A DNA stretch of 64,000 bases from Rhabdornis inornatus. Its lineage: Eukaryota; Chordata; Aves; Passeriformes; Rhabdornithidae. Positions 1 to 13,149 of this stretch are shown here, one piece after another; position 1 is the stretch's first letter; every line of letters begins with the position of its first letter. Both the position numbers and the translations under genes were made by a program. The DNA lies in the NCBI GenBank assembly GCA_013397075.1, contig VWZS01010177.1, positions 892,097 through 956,096 on the forward strand, written 5' to 3'. The notes under the pieces are model-generated. The model searched no databases and was not told where the DNA came from. It worked only from the letters and a program-made list of their open reading frames with translations.

Positions 1-280
1 TTTGGATGTGCAGTACTGCAAGCCCAATTAAACAGACAATTGCCAATGAAGCTTTAAAACTAGTCCTATTGCACATACAAAATAATTGCGTACACAATTT
101 GGCTTTGTCTTGCATTGTGCTTCACAGATTTATTTTTAAATAACAGCTCACTTCTTATGGCACTGCTTTTCTCTGAGCAAATTGCTAAACATTCAGGTTT
201 CATTTGCTTTTGTGTATTTGGATTTATGATTTTTTTCTTTTCAGTTCTTTTATGGGAGTAATTTTGTCCAATTGGTCCAT
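1..280. other. unique AT-rich sequence, no gene seen
   Basis: AT-rich non-coding sequence with no recognisable repeat tail, open frame of interest or RNA gene. Confidence 0.5.
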
Positions 281-285
281 AGATT

Positions 286-464
286 TAAAAAAACAGCAGC
301 AGCAACAACAACAGCAGCAATAACAACCAAAAAAAATACAACCAAAATAAACCAACCAACCAACCAACCAACCAAACAAAAAAAAAACAAAACCAAAACA
401 AAAAAAAAATTAAAAAAACAAAACAAAACAAAACAAACAAAAAAAAACAGCAACAAACCACAAT
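286..464. repeat. A-rich low-complexity tract (CAA/CCAA/CAAAA units)
   Basis: The plus strand is almost free of T and consists of runs of CAA, then about six AACC units near 340-382, then AAAAC units to about 450. Open frames on both strands here are made only of K/N/T/Q or F/V/L low-complexity residues and are not genes. Confidence 0.9.
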
Positions 465-469
465 GAAAT

Positions 470-3400
470 AACTAAATAATGAATCCATCTTTTTTTCTGA
501 AAAATATTTTGCTTCCATCAAAACACATATGAAAAGCCATGGGAGTAAGGGAAAAAAGAAAACATTTCAGATCACTAGGAAAAAATATAGTACCATCATT
601 GTAGCAGTGTGGGCTCTTCTTGACAACAAAGGTTTCAGTTCAAAAGCACTGAGTAACCTGGAGAAAGCAGTTTCAAAAAGTGTATTTTTTGTGCTGGTAC
701 TGTGACAAACCAGCTTATCAAGAGGAATGCACCAAACACTGTATTTTGCCATGGTCAGTGCCTAATCACCACGTAATATTCACAAAGCTCAGCTCCCCAG
801 AGTTGATCTTCAGTGGAAATTCACCATTGTCCAGGCTTGCTTTTTCTCAATACCAATAACAATCACTGCTTCAAATTCTACTATTTTAATATTTTAATTT
901 AATTTGAACACAGATCCTCAGATCCTGTAGGCAATGCAAGGGAAAACAGCAATTGAGAATTCTTCACTCCTCCTTCTCTCCTCCATGGCACTTACGGCAC
1001 TGATGCCAATGTCATATTGCACAGATGGGGCTGCATGTCTATTTAGTCTTTCCAGTTAGATCACGGCTGTGTCTATTTCAGGTTCTGTATTCTGAAAAAC
1101 AAAAATGTTCTTTGGTTCTGCCTCTAGAGTTCTTGTTTAAACATGAACAAATTAATCAACTACCTGTTTAGGTAGGAAATGTTCCGTTCAAAATTGCCAC
1201 TGACAAATGTGTTTCAAGAAGCTTGGTTGTAGTTTGGGTTGTTTTTCATTTCTTGCTACTTGCAGTAAGGGAAGACAGGGTGAATTAATTTGGGACAGAA
1301 TAGATGAGAGAGATGAGATGGAGCTAATTTAGAAGCTCTGCAAAATTGTTTCTCTCTTTTCCTTATGCCGCTTATGACAGGAAAGCAAATGCATATGCAT
1401 AATAATTCTGCTGACATCAATGGAGTTATTCTATGGAATAATTTGACCTTCAAATTCTAGTTTTCCATTTCCTTACAGCCTTTTGAAGTCACAGATACAT
1501 GCTCTGAATAAACACAGATATTTGATGGTTTATATCTACTTCTCATGTAGGTTGAACTAACTTATTAAGTAGGGAAGCTTAATGTGGGGTAATTCCACCA
1601 CCTCAAATCACCACTGCCACCACCTCCCTCAAAGTTACATCAAAATTAATACTGTTTAAAATATTGTAACTCTGTTTCTTTGGCAAGGCCTCATTTGAGA
1701 TTTGGAAAGTGCGCTGCAAAGGTTTCTGTTTTCATGTGATTGATGTATTTTTAATTAAAATATAGGTTTCAAATATAGATACAGATTTTTGTGATTTATC
1801 TATGTATAAATGTTACATTTTAATTGGATTTTATTTTTTAAACACGAATTAAGTTGGAAAAGCTTCTGGAGGTCGTGTAGGACACTTCTATATTTTGAAA
1901 CACTGCTAGACATCTGATCTTTACCTGAATCATGTGGCACCACTGCTAACATCCCCAGAGGAAGCCATCTAGCCTTTCATCTGAACGGCCAGTGGCCTCT
2001 CAGTTCAAGTGCCACACACTACACAACCTCCAGCAGCTGCAGCAGTAGGGCCAGGATCTCTCCAGTGTCCTTGTTCCCTCCCTCACTTCCATTCCAGTGT
2101 GTATGGCTAGGTCCAGAGCGTACTGAATGGCACTGGGTGTTAATGTTTAGACAGTCTGATGAAGTGTAAGTTACTAAAGAATGGTTTGTGTACAGCAGAA
2201 GCATGCAGTTCAGGTGGGGAATTCTAATAATTTTTGGGTAGACAACACTCTTTGGTGACATCTTCCTGTTTAACCCACAACTTTCCTTATTAAGTAGAAA
2301 AGCTCTGCTTATATTTATTTAGACCACATTCAAAGTATAGTGTTCTAAACTTGATGGAGTTGCAAATTTTTTGGCATTTTTCTTTTTCTGTATCCCATCA
2401 AAGTGTTTCTCCATTTGATCTTTTGAAGGTGATTCCATTTAGTATCATTAAAGAACCCCCGGCATATATTGATATGGTGAACACTGTTTGTTTGCCTATT
2501 TGTAGCTATTTAGCTCTGTGTAAGATATTCTGAGGTATGCTGGTATTCCATTTAACCGTTAACTTCCTCTCTCTAGGCTATAAGACTTAGGTCTTAGTCT
2601 TCCATATATTTGGCACTGTATTGACCATATTTTTGGTGACTTCCTTGTATATAAGAACATCCAGAACAGCGTGCATTTGAAATCTACTTGTCTTCTGGAA
2701 TTTTTTTTTTTCCTATTGGCTGAGATTACATTATCTCCTAATTTACTGATGTTTTGTACATGACTACAACTCTATTAGTCAAGAAGCCAGATGTGCAGAT
2801 TCCCAACAAAAGTTGATAGCTAGAAAATAAGTGCTATAATACATCAAATTATTATTTGATTTTTGCGGTTCACATACACTATTCTTGACTTGACCCCAAG
2901 TCTCCCATGTGGTAATATTTACCTTATGTGGTAAATAAGTGATGCATTACTTGCTTGTGTACAAACTGTTGTCATATCCAGAGACATAAGGATCTCTATG
3001 GCATTCCCAAATAATGAAAATCTATCCAAACTCTTTAGGATATGTATAGCAGGCTGGCGTTTCAGAGGTTGGACAGTTTTGTTAGAGTTTATAATTGTGA
3101 TCCACTTAATTTTAATATTCATTTTTGGACTGCAAGCTACGAAAACAAAACAAAACAAGAACTTAACATTTTGTTTAAGAGCTTTTTGAGATTAAGAGAT
3201 TATTGGGACTTTCCGTTTATAAGAAAAGAGTTCTCAATGTAAAATACTTTATAAATATCCTAGCTTTCATAAAATTGTATTTCTTAATTTTTCTCAGTCC
3301 TCCAAAATAGTATGTTGAGGAATTAAAATTACTACAGCAGAAAAATGAGTACTTGTCAAAAACTCAGAGTATAACTCATGTTTTATTCATTCAGAAAGAG

Positions 3401-6400
3401 CAAGAACAAATACATTATGTAATCTGTAGTAATAGATATTTACATTTCTTGCTTACATGAAAGTTATATTATCAAGCATTCTTACTTCTGCAAAAATAGA
3501 TGCTATGTCTGCTCTAAACATTAGAGTTGAATACTTTGAAAATCTGAATACAAATAATTTCTTCTCTGTTAGTAACTCTGCTTTTCAGTATACTGGCATT
3601 CAAAACTATTTTACAGGAAGAATATAAAGATTTTCTAAACCTATAAATGTATGCTGTGTATATAATCTGAAATTCCTGTCCATTGTAAAATGAAGAAAAA
3701 TGCAGCTGAATAAATATCTATCACTTGAGCAGAGGAATTTTGTTGTGCAGGTCTATTTATAACCAATGAATTTGCTGCATTCATAGAGCTACACAATATT
3801 ATATCTTTTTACTACTATACAGCAGTTATGAACAGGAAAATCTATTTTTGCAAAATATTATTTTTATCAGAAATTGTCACAAACTGCATCTCTTATACCT
3901 TGAAATAATATTCATATCCTGGAATTCTTCTAGATTTAATTCCATCCTAATTCAATATCAAAATAATAATAAAAAATGTCCTAATATTTCTACTTCTGTA
4001 CTAATTGGATTTTGCAATTTATGTCACATACCCATGATTATTATGAAATAAAATAATCCCAACCTCTTCATAAAAATGGTTGCAAAACATTTAGGCTTGC
4101 AACAAGTGTGTTTAGATGTTAATAAGTTATCCAGATATCTGTCTGTATTTCAGTCATAATTGCAGCCACATGAGATGTTCTTGGGAGTGGGGACACCAGC
4201 AGACCAGGATCCATGTCCAGTTCAGCCAGCAAACGAAGACAAGCCAGATCCTGATGGCCCAGCAGATTTTATCAAGTTATATTGCCCTTAAGATCATTGT
4301 CCAGAGACAAATTGACCCTTATATATTTTGTGCTATAGCAGAATTTTGAAATAGAAAAAGAAAGGCATTCCTTTTTACTGCACATGCATTGAAGTTTAAT
4401 ATACTTTCCTTCTTAAGAAGTTGTTAAATGCTAGGTTTATGAAGTTGAGTATAGTAACAATTTGAAGAGGAAAGCAGATTCATATTATTCTATACTACCT
4501 CACCTGCAGCTGTATAGGTTCAGAGTATAAGATCCACTACTTTGTACATACGTGTCTCTTCCATTATAGTACCAATTTAAGCTGCAGTCCCTTGTGCAGT
4601 GCAATTAACAGGCAAAATCCTGTGCTTATGTCACACATTTTTATGGGATTGAGCAGGAGACAATTGACACAATGAGGACAGTACTACAAAAAAAAAATTA
4701 TCTGCTAAAATGAGTGATAGCTGACAAGGACTACCAGTAAAGGATCCAATAGGTCAAAGGAAAAATCAGAAGGTAAAGAAGAGAGAACATGATGTAAAGG
4801 AAATGGTTGATAAAAGACACATTCTGGCCTTACGGGGGGACTAAAGAAGAATAGAGGAAGATAAAGGCATTTGTTGTTTCTTCTTCTGATAACAGCAGAA
4901 AGAGGAAAGTGAGTCTGTCAGTACAGCATTTTCAGGAAAAAAAATACAACCGTGCTGGCAGCAGTCAGCCTAAGTTTGATACGTTAAGACATTTTAGAGG
5001 GGACTGCCACTGAGATATTCAGTATGCACTTCTGCCTTACAGGGCTGAGATAGTGTTTTTTAACATATTCAAACTTTGGCAGGTTTTACAAACCAAAAGG
5101 AGCTTGTGGAACTTTAGAATATTACCTGTCTCTGCTTGAATGCTCTTCTTTCCATAGGTTTTGTAACTCTATGTTGATTCCATGTCTGCAACTCAAGATT
5201 AATTCACATGGCAAATCAAGGGAACAATTTGGGTAGTGTCATGTAGTCATATGTCATGTAGAACCATTTAAATTACTAAAATGCTTGCAACACCTGCATG
5301 GGGCTGGAATATGACACAGGACCTTCAGGAGAATTGCAAAATCTGTGGCTGGCAGGTATCAGCCACATGTTAATATGTAATATCTAAGATGCCACCATGT
5401 TCAGGCACTAGAATTACACACCTTTCTTCCCTTTTAGTAAGAATCATGTAGGTAACAGATGTAAGCCTCAGTTGCTCCCCAAACCCTCCCTCAATATTAG
5501 ATTTTCTATCCATGCAAATAGTGACTCTGCTAGGATAGCTTTCTGTGTATTGCATGCATGAGCAGAACCAGAAGATAAGCGTGCCGCGGTATAGTAGTAC
5601 TAAGACCATAAGTTGGCTACCAGCAGGGTGTTTGTTTTTCGTCTGCAAGGACTTCATAGGAAAAAAAAATCTCTCATTAGAAAGCTGTTTGGATTTCAGC
5701 TCTAAAGCCTCTAAGGCAACCTTTCAGACAGGCACAATGTACCGTTGATGGCATGACTTATCTCGTTGCACTCTAATTTAGAGGTGATATCACTGAAGTT
5801 AAGGTCACACACATCTAAGCCACCGGAAGAAGAAAAAATAAAGAGATCTAATGAATTATGTAAAAACAGCATTTTTTCCTGAAATTGCTGTTCCTGTTTT
5901 CCAGGTTACATATTTCGCAACAAATTGCATATGCTTCAAGATTTCAGCAAACTCTGCATGTATTATCATGTTCTCCCTTTGATAGAAGAGGTAAAGACTT
6001 TATTACTAAAAAGCTGTTTTGTATGTACAGGACTACACTGATCAGGTTATATGCTTTTTTTAATCATTTTCTGTCATCCAGATAATGTTGTCATTTGATC
6101 TTGATAATCAGATGAGGTCCATTCTTACCCAGTTACTTAAATGCTGCCAATTTGATATCTCCGTTTTAAAACACTAGTTTTCCCAAGAGAGTTAGAGTAA
6201 CATCTTTGAAGACTGAATTTTACTGAAAAATTTAGAGTAACAAAAAGAACACAAATTAAATAATAGAAGCTTGGCAAAGTGTTTTCTATCTATCCTAGAT
6301 GGGTTAAGGATATTAATAACCTTCTGGAGGTGCAATATTTGTTCTAACTTAAACCAGGAAAAAAAAAAATTAACACCTGGTCCTCAATTAGTAAATAATG

Positions 6401-7040
6401 AGAAAAACCTCTTTAACAGCAGAATTTCTATCTGAAAGAGTAAAGGAAATAATTGTTCACTAGTCTACTGCACTATTCCTTGTTATAAGCTTTTGCTTAG
6501 CTATGACTCCTATTCACAAAGAAGATTGGGCACAGAAGAGAATTTACAAACCTGGATCATTGACTTTGAATTCCTGTAAAATACAAGAAGTTATTTTGTT
6601 GCTATTATTGGGATACACAAAGCCTATCTTGATGAGTTTGAAACAAAAATAAAACACAAAGAATATGCTAAAAAACTGCCCTCAAATTAACATCAGGGAA
6701 ACAGTCTGGGTTGCATGTGTGTTCACAAACTAAGCTAGTACCAAGACAAACTAGAATAGAACAGCCTATGCCAATGGTCCTAAACTCTGAATTTACAAAA
6801 TAATGATGAAGTTGCTCTATGGCCCATGCCCAGTTCTGAATTTTGCCCATGACCAAAATGCATGCTAAAGGCCCTTTTAAGAGCACAACTAGATAGATGG
6901 TCAAATTTCAGCCTGAGAAGATTCCCTGCCACTGTTTAATTCATGAGTACAGAAATATCTTAGTTACTAAAATACTAAATTTCGGTGCTTTTCATCTCAA
7001 TACCAGATAATTCTGAGCAGAGTCTCAAGTCCTGTAACAG
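470..7040. other. long AT-rich interval without recognisable genes or repeats
   Basis: About 6.5 kb with no CR1 tail, LTR signature or tRNA-like box that I can recognise. The longest open frames are under 100 codons (for example minus strand 5370-5657, 95 codons, which contains several charged and aromatic residues but no family motif). Short poly-A or poly-T runs occur near 2700 and 6360. Old, strongly diverged repeats could be hidden here. Confidence 0.5.
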
Positions 7041-7044
7041 TAAA

Positions 7045-7465
7045 GCCCATTCTGAAAATATATCTTCAGCCCATTGTTCCAGTTTGTCAAGATCTCTTAG
7101 AGCCTTCCCCTCCTCCAGTAGATCAACACTCCCACCTAAACTTGGTGTCATCTTTGAACTTACTGAGGATGCATTTAAATCCCCTTGTCTAAGTCATCGA
7201 TAAAGGTGTTAGTATTGTCCCTAATACCGAGCCCTGGGGAGCACTACTGGTGACCAGCCACCACCCACTCTCTGGGCCCAGCCATCCAGCCAGTATTGTG
7301 CCAAGCAAAGGGTGCACCCATCCAAGCCATCTGCAGCCAGATTCTCCAGGACAATGCTGTGAGACACAATGGCACATACTTAACATTAGATAGACAACAT
7401 CCACAGCCTTTCCCTTATCTACTGAGCATGTCACTTCATCATAGAAGCAGAATTTAATACTACTT
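7045..7465 (-). mobile_element. CR1 LINE fragment, reverse-transcriptase region of ORF2
   Basis: Read on the minus strand, this is the fingers-to-palm part of the CR1 ORF2 reverse transcriptase. Visible blocks are FYDEVTCSVDKGKAVDVVYL at about 7452-7390, PQGSVLG near 7225 and a decayed catalytic block KFKDDTK near 7155, where CR1 normally has an F-A-D-D motif. Frameshifts and stops break the reading frame, so it is dead. The fragment lacks the 5' half of ORF2, the endonuclease domain, and the 3' tail. It lies isolated in unique DNA. Family assignment is firm; the subfamily is not resolved. Confidence 0.85.
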
Positions 7466-7469
7466 TCCC

Positions 7470-8488
7470 CCATAATTTACCTGAAATATGCATGAAGTGA
7501 AGGAACCAGTTTAAGGGCTAAACTTTCCTTACTTTAAGCAGTTTGATAAGAGAAAAATATATGCATGAATTAAGGAAAAATTTGCAGATAAATTAATTAT
7601 ATGTAGAAAGGCACGTATATTTCATAGGTTTTTTCAGAAGCTAAATCATGCCCTTCTGTGTTTTCTCTTAGATGTGAGCAATAAAAAATCCTGGCATAAA
7701 GAAGTATGGACATAAAAGCAATGCAGTAAGTAGTACAGATTCATTTGAACATAATTACCCTGGGTTTAGGTGGATGAGTTTGTTTTTCTATTATCAATCC
7801 AGTATAAAACAGAAGAGTTCAAAGCATGGAATCACCTTTGCAAATCCAGCAAGCAGAGAGACCTTGAATTGCCTGTCAGAAGTTTCTCTTCTATTTAATG
7901 AAATTTAAAACTTCCTTCAAATATTTTTAGTAAAAAGACCACCTGCATACAGCATCCAAATTTGGTCTTCTGTAGACAATCAAGCCTATATTTTCTTGGT
8001 CCCACAGCTGAGTGTCATCTGAATAAATATTTTGTAAAATACTGATTTCAGCAAAAAGAAAGAGTTATAGTGATCTTTACACCAGGCAGAGTGTTAATGA
8101 TTTTTTATAGCAAGTAGAGGAGAATACTCAGAACAATTAGGAAAAGATTCTGAGCACGTACCTAAAACTGAGCAAGCTACTTTAGGTTTCTGTATTAAAG
8201 GATGAATAATAAGCAAACAAGTGTCACAGCACAGTCCGCTCATCGGGTTTAGGGGTATATACTCGGATTTACTCTGTGTGGTGCACAGGAAAAACAACAA
8301 AATTCTCAGGAAGGTCAATAAGAACTTTTTCTTGCAGCCTTTAGAACATTCCAACTGAATATAGCATATGGCAGACTTTAAATTAGCAATCTTTAACCTG
8401 TCCAGACACAACAGGGCACTTAACAAGGCATCGACAGGAAATTTTTGGTCTGGCTTACAATATCTTTCAAGGAGACAATAAGAGAAGT
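7470..8488. other. unique sequence, no gene seen
   Basis: AT-rich. A 110-codon minus-strand open frame (8094-8426) contains several cysteines but no motif I recognise, and is not supported as a gene. Confidence 0.5.
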
Positions 8489-8489
8489 G

Positions 8490-8657
8490 AAAGAGAAAGG
8501 GAAATGGAAAGGGAAAGAAAGAGAAGGAGAAGGAGAAGGAGAAGGAGAAGGAGAAGGAGAAGGAGAAAGAGAAAGAGAAAGAGAAGGAGAAAGAGAAAGA
8601 GAAAGAGAAAGAGAAAGAGAAAGAGAAAGAGAAAGAGAAAGAGAAAGAGAGAAAGAG
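8490..8657. repeat. GA-rich microsatellite, (GGAGAA)n grading into (GAAAGA)n
   Basis: Pure purine on the plus strand: first GGAGAA units, then GAAAGA units. The R/E and F/L open frames over it are repeat artefacts. A pure purine run of this length can form triplex (H-DNA) structure, which is known behaviour of such tracts and not shown here. Confidence 0.95.
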
Positions 8658-8659
8658 TC

Positions 8660-9055
8660 ACCGCTCTAGGATTTAGCATTGTCTCAGCTGTTTTCAAGCC
8701 CGGTGTAGGCAAGTGTGCCTCGCAGCACACCTCACTGTCCTTTTATCTGTTCTGGTCTGCTGGGGCCCTCCTCCAGGTGAGTCTATGCTGATTTCAGTGC
8801 TGAAGTCTCGTGCCTCACTTTACACAGATCCAGAATGTTCCTGGCTGTCCCTGGCAGCGACCACCCCCATTGCAGTGGTGGTCAGTGCTGACTTTTCCAG
8901 TGGTCACGCACTTCACAGTGCAGAGCAAGAAGGCTCAGGGGTGCTGGGGGGAGCAGAGCACAATCCCACCTATACAGAGCTCACCCTGTTCCCCACCACC
9001 TCCAAACTGGTTGTTCTGAGCCAGTCAACCTCTCCTCCAGTCTCCCACAACAAGG
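8660..9055. other. GC-richer segment of unknown origin next to the GA repeat
   Basis: Clearly more GC-rich than its surroundings, with an internal imperfect palindrome (gaccaccccca … tggtggtc, 8859-8884). A 146-codon plus-strand open frame (8713-9153) crosses it, but its translation shows no domain. It could be a decayed LTR or other repeat, since read on the minus strand it has a gataaaagg TATA-like string near 8745. It could also be a non-coding exon. I cannot name it. Confidence 0.35.
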
Positions 9056-9059
9056 AACA

Positions 9060-10480
9060 ATTGATACAGTCTGTTTCAGATGCCAAATTTCGGACAAGAT
9101 GGATTACATCCTTTAAGTATCCATTTTATTGTGAAGGGATTCTATGTAACTAATCCAAATGCAGGGTATTTATCTAACTTCAGGTTCTGTCGTGGTGTTT
9201 ATTCAGAGATGCAGATGCAGATGAAGAGGTCTGAGTATAGTAAACTGTTAATAATTCTTAGAAAGGTTATGGGGTTTTTTTAAACAAGTATAATTAAATG
9301 AGGACTTGGATTTCAGGTGTATCTTTGAGCATAGGATCTTTTGCTGTTACTAAGAATGATGAGGAGAGCTACAGCTTCAGCCTGCCTCTGATTGAACAGG
9401 TAGGAGTGGAGGCATGACATGCTTTGGGATGTTAATTCTTGCTTCATATTTATGTCAAATCAAGTTAGGAAGTTACTGTAAAAATGTCTTTTCTCTGTCA
9501 GATACTGATTTGGTATGTTCCAGGAAATTAGGTCTTGTTCTTTTAAACGACCTGCATGCCCATGACTATGAATTTCAAAGAGTCATTTTCTAAGGAAATA
9601 GAAAATGCTATCAACATTTAATTTCTGGATCATTTATTGCATTTTGCCTTATGGAAAGAGTGTAATAAAAGAAAATTTCACATTTGAGATGGATGCGGAG
9701 ATGTTCTCTGACAGCTGCTTTCTACCTTTGTTACGTGATGCTGGATTCTAACTACTTTATTTACCTAAAATATGGATATCTAAGCTTTGCTAATCAGCTT
9801 GAATTGATTAACAAAAGTATCAAGATGATAGTACTGATTCATTTTACTTCTCTTAGATGCCTATGTTAATAGATATATCTCACCCTGGAGATACGTATTT
9901 CTCCGACATGACTATGAAGAAAGTCTGTCATGACTTTCTTGGATTTAAATGCTTGGCTGTTAGCAGAATTTCGGTGAGATAAATTTCATGCTGTGTGAGA
10001 CAAAAATAAACCAAAAAAAAGACATGAAACCACCAAATTTGTAATTTTTTAATCATACATATATAATATTGCAGGTGTCCATTATACTATATGTAAATAA
10101 AATTTATATATATAAATTTATAAGTATGTTTATATTATATATATAGTTTGCAGTTAACAGCCAGAAAGCTTAATTTACTAACTCTTATTATTTAGGAAGG
10201 TGAATAGATTTCTTTTGCATAATTATTCATGTTAAAGTGCAGCTAAATTCCTGTAATATTCCTTGCTCTAAAACAATTGCATGGGTGATGACACAGCAGT
10301 TGGCACAGCAGTTCTGCCAGAATCACACCTGTCCAATATAAGTGGTGGCTTTAAAATACATAATTTTTTGCAGTTGTCATTAGTCATAGTCACTCTCAGT
10401 CAGTTCACATTTTTCAGTGGAGAAAGCTGGTCTGTAGAAACAGACTACTGAGAAGACTGTGTGTGTACTAGCAGATACAC
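9060..10480. other. unique AT-rich sequence with a perfect 20-bp palindrome
   Basis: No gene is seen. AAATTTATATATATAAATTT at 10100-10119 is its own reverse complement, inside a TA-rich stretch (about 10050-10145). Confidence 0.55.
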
Positions 10481-10489
10481 ACACTAATT

Positions 10490-10836
10490 AATGTGGTAAA
10501 AGGTTACCTCCACAACCACAATAGAGCACAGAAAATGGGAAGGGGAGCCCCAGTAATACTCTGCCCTTATTACCGTTGACCAGGACAAAACAACCTTTGT
10601 TTAGCAAGAAGCTGGTTTTCAGCCAATAGTCTGACAAGAAGCAGATCCTCCAAGGCGGGACAGTGCTTTTTGTCATGCCAGTGTGCTCTCTTACACAGCT
10701 CTCTCAATCACGAAACTTCCCCCTGAGAAGGTATTGGGACATTCATACATAGGCTTGAGGGATTTTATCCCTTCTGATGGAACATAGCTATTTAACTATG
10801 CTGAGGTGAGAGGCAGCTGTCATGTCTTAGAAGGGG
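10490..10836 (-). other. possible decayed retroelement or LTR-like sequence
   Basis: GC-richer block directly downstream, on the minus strand, of the 196-codon open frame. On the minus strand it has a CCAAT-like attggctg near 10625. No ends, tail or target duplication could be defined, so its nature is open. Confidence 0.25.
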
Positions 10837-11424
10837 TCATAAATCATCAAAGATCCCCGAAGTGTCTCCAGACTTGTTTCTGGGGCCTTCCACGAGAGGA
10901 CTGCACATGATCCACAGTGTTCCAATAGCCAGTGCAAAACTTCCTGCAAAGCGGAGGTACCTGGGCATTCCCATCTGAACATTAACCCATTGAACTTTGT
11001 GGTTTGGGAGCTTCCTCCATGCCTGATGGATCAAAAGTGTGACCAATGGATATAGAAATTGCAACAATGAAGCCTTGTTGATGGATCCACAGGTGGTGAT
11101 ATCTTTGCTACCTATTCTTACCCTTTCTCTTTCTTTCTTTTCCTTATATATTTTCTTGAGTGATGTCTTTATGCTTTTGTATAGATAAAAACCAAAGCAG
11201 TTGCATATCTCCTTTCCAATGCAACCAATTTTTTCTAAAACAAACCTGCTATACATATACATGTATAAACACCGGTAATTCAGTGTCATTTCACTCTCAT
11301 TCACTCCAAGGGATCTATTATTGACGAGAACCTCAGTTACCCCACCTTCAGTGACAGGTGGTAACAGGGCCACATAGTGGTTGAGTGGTGAATGTTTCAG
11401 CAGTGCACATGGCTTATTATGGGG
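10837..11424 (-). other. 196-codon open reading frame of unknown origin
   Basis: The minus strand is open from just after a TAA near 11425 to the TGA/TAA region at 10837. This is the longest open frame in the window that is not made of simple repeat or lying antisense to an element. There is no ATG at the 5' edge; a GTG lies at 11373 and the first ATG is about 28 codons later. The translated product has a lysine/arginine-rich middle (…KKIYKEKKERERVR…), a hydrophobic stretch (LLQFLYPLVTLLI) and a second one near the C-terminus (SFALAIGTLWIMC). That would fit a short membrane protein or a viral or transposon remnant. I recognise no family. The block on its 3' side looks repeat-like, so an old retroelement gene is as likely as a host sequence, and chance is not excluded. 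Confidence 0.35.
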
Positions 11425-11529
11425 TTTTTAAAGGAAGTAAAAATGGATTTAAGTGATTTGGTGAGGAGTAAGAAAGGATAAATAAATAAGAGGGTAAAAA
11501 AGCCTGGTCATGTGTCAGTAGTGTGCTGT

Positions 11530-11594
11530 TCATTAAATTCAGTATATACATTCAGTATATATATGTGTATATATCGGTTTTTACCCTGGAAAAA
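11530..11594. repeat. short TA-rich tract
   Basis: Alternating TATA/TGTA sequence, including two cattcagtatat-type units at 11537-11562. Confidence 0.6.
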
Positions 11595-11596
11595 AG

Positions 11597-11945
11597 AATG
11601 TGGGTGAGAACTAATCATAGCCTTCCAGTGCCTGAAGGGAGCCTACAACAAAGACAGAGATGGACTATTTACAGGAGCCAAGGGAGAAAAGATTCAAACT
11701 AAAGTAGAGTAGGTTTAGACTAGATATTCAAAGGAAATTCTTTGCTGTGAGAGTGGTGAGGCACTGAAACAGGTTGTCTAGGGAAGCTGTGGATGCTCCA
11801 TTCCTGGAAGTGTTCAAGGCCAGCTTAGATGGGGTTTTGAGCTTACCCTGGCCTAGTGAAAGGTGTCTCTGCCCATGGCAGAGGGATTGGAATTAGGTTA
11901 TCTACAGGCTCCCTCCCAACCCAAACCATTCTATGATTCCATGAT
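11597..11945 (+). mobile_element. CR1 LINE 3' end
   Basis: Covers the end of ORF2 and the 3' UTR. It shows the avian CR1 landmarks in order: ttccagtgcctgaaggg…, caggttgtctagggaagctg (CR1 'gcccagggaagctgtgg'), tcctggaagtgttcaaggcc, and the tail ccaaaccattctatgattcc. The element is 5'-truncated, as is usual for CR1. Confidence 0.92.
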
Positions 11946-12262
11946 ATATGTGGTGAACATGTGTGACCTACAGGTACCTACTAGTTGTACATGCTCAGCT
12001 TTGCTGCAGGTTGCACTTGGGAGCACAGAGCTGCAGCTGCCTCACCTCTGTCAGGTTGTTGGATCTGGCCCAGTGTTTTTCTCTTATGATACCCTCTTAC
12101 TTGCATATGTGGCTTTGAAGGTGAGCTCTACTCCACATCTGACTGCTCAGATACCACCAGGTGGATGCACAGATACACCTTTAAAAGAAAATGTCCAGGT
12201 AAGTGCCCACAGCTGTAGTCCTTCCCCAGTGGATCCACTGTTCTTTCTCAGAACTTAGGGTA
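11946..12262 (+). other. GC-richer segment with two strong splice-donor matches
   Basis: Lies immediately 3' of the CR1 tail. It contains GAAG|gtgagc (GT at 12121) and CCAG|gtaagt (GT at 12199), both near-consensus splice donors 78 bp apart. A frame runs open from the CR1 tail through to 12258. No acceptor or protein family is evident. It may hold exons of a non-coding transcript or a degraded gene, or the donors may be chance. Confidence 0.3.
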
Positions 12263-13090
12263 TGCAGTATTTAATGTGTTTTCTACATAAATAAAGTGAG
12301 GATGAAGCAAAATGAGGCATGACTCAGCCTTTCTGAAAGGTTAACAACATCGCCCTATGTTGTATTTCCATTTGTTTGACAAAAATAACATCTTAGATTG
12401 CCTATCACTTTTTATAACTAAGAGTAAATACTACATTTTCTGTCCTGGGGATAATCCTTTCCTCATGCCACTTCCATGGTCTTTTCACATTTTAAAATTC
12501 AAATATTGGTTCTGTAAAAAGAGTGTTCCAAAAATACAGTAAAATATTTATTATTCACATTTTAAAGCATCATGTGAATCAATTAATTTAGATTTATTTT
12601 GAGTAGCATATATCTCTTGAGCCATTGAAAATACAGGAATTTTCATCAGGATATATTAACATTTCTCAAAAGTCTAAGTAAAATAATTCATCAAATACAA
12701 AAAAAAATCCAGAATTATTACTGGTAGCTGTTAGTTACTGTAATTTATGATTAAAAATACTGGATGTCACCTACATATTTATAGCAGCCAATATTATTTC
12801 AGCACTTAGGAATAATAAAAATAGGCATGCTTCCCATATGGCTGATACGAATTCATTACTACTCTTATTAAAATTTGAGTTAGGAACTCAGAAAGCTAAT
12901 TGTGATTTCTTTTTCTGTGTTAAGTGAACATGCAGGGATATGGCAGTTACTGCTTTAAGCTTTTAAAGTTTACAGACATTAAGTAGAATAACAAATATTT
13001 AATATAAGTGCAATAATTTGTGGGCAGAATGTATGTTTTATTCAATTTTTCCTTTTACTGAAATAGCCTCCTGTCTCCCTTCCTCAATTC
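12263..13090. other. unique AT-rich sequence, no gene seen
   Basis: Nothing recognisable. A 61-codon frame at 12357-12542 is unsupported. Confidence 0.55.
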
Positions 13091-13113
13091 CCTTTCTTTC
13101 TTTCTTTCTTTCG
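13090..13113. repeat. (CTTT)n microsatellite
   Basis: About five tandem CTTT/TTTC units. Confidence 0.9.
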
Positions 13114-13149
13114 CTTACTACTCTCACACTGAGTGGTATATAGAGGTGG

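Noticed and set aside
8713..9153. 146-codon open frame in GC-richer DNA
   Set aside because: Composition shift alone explains it; no start context, motif or splice sites that fit.
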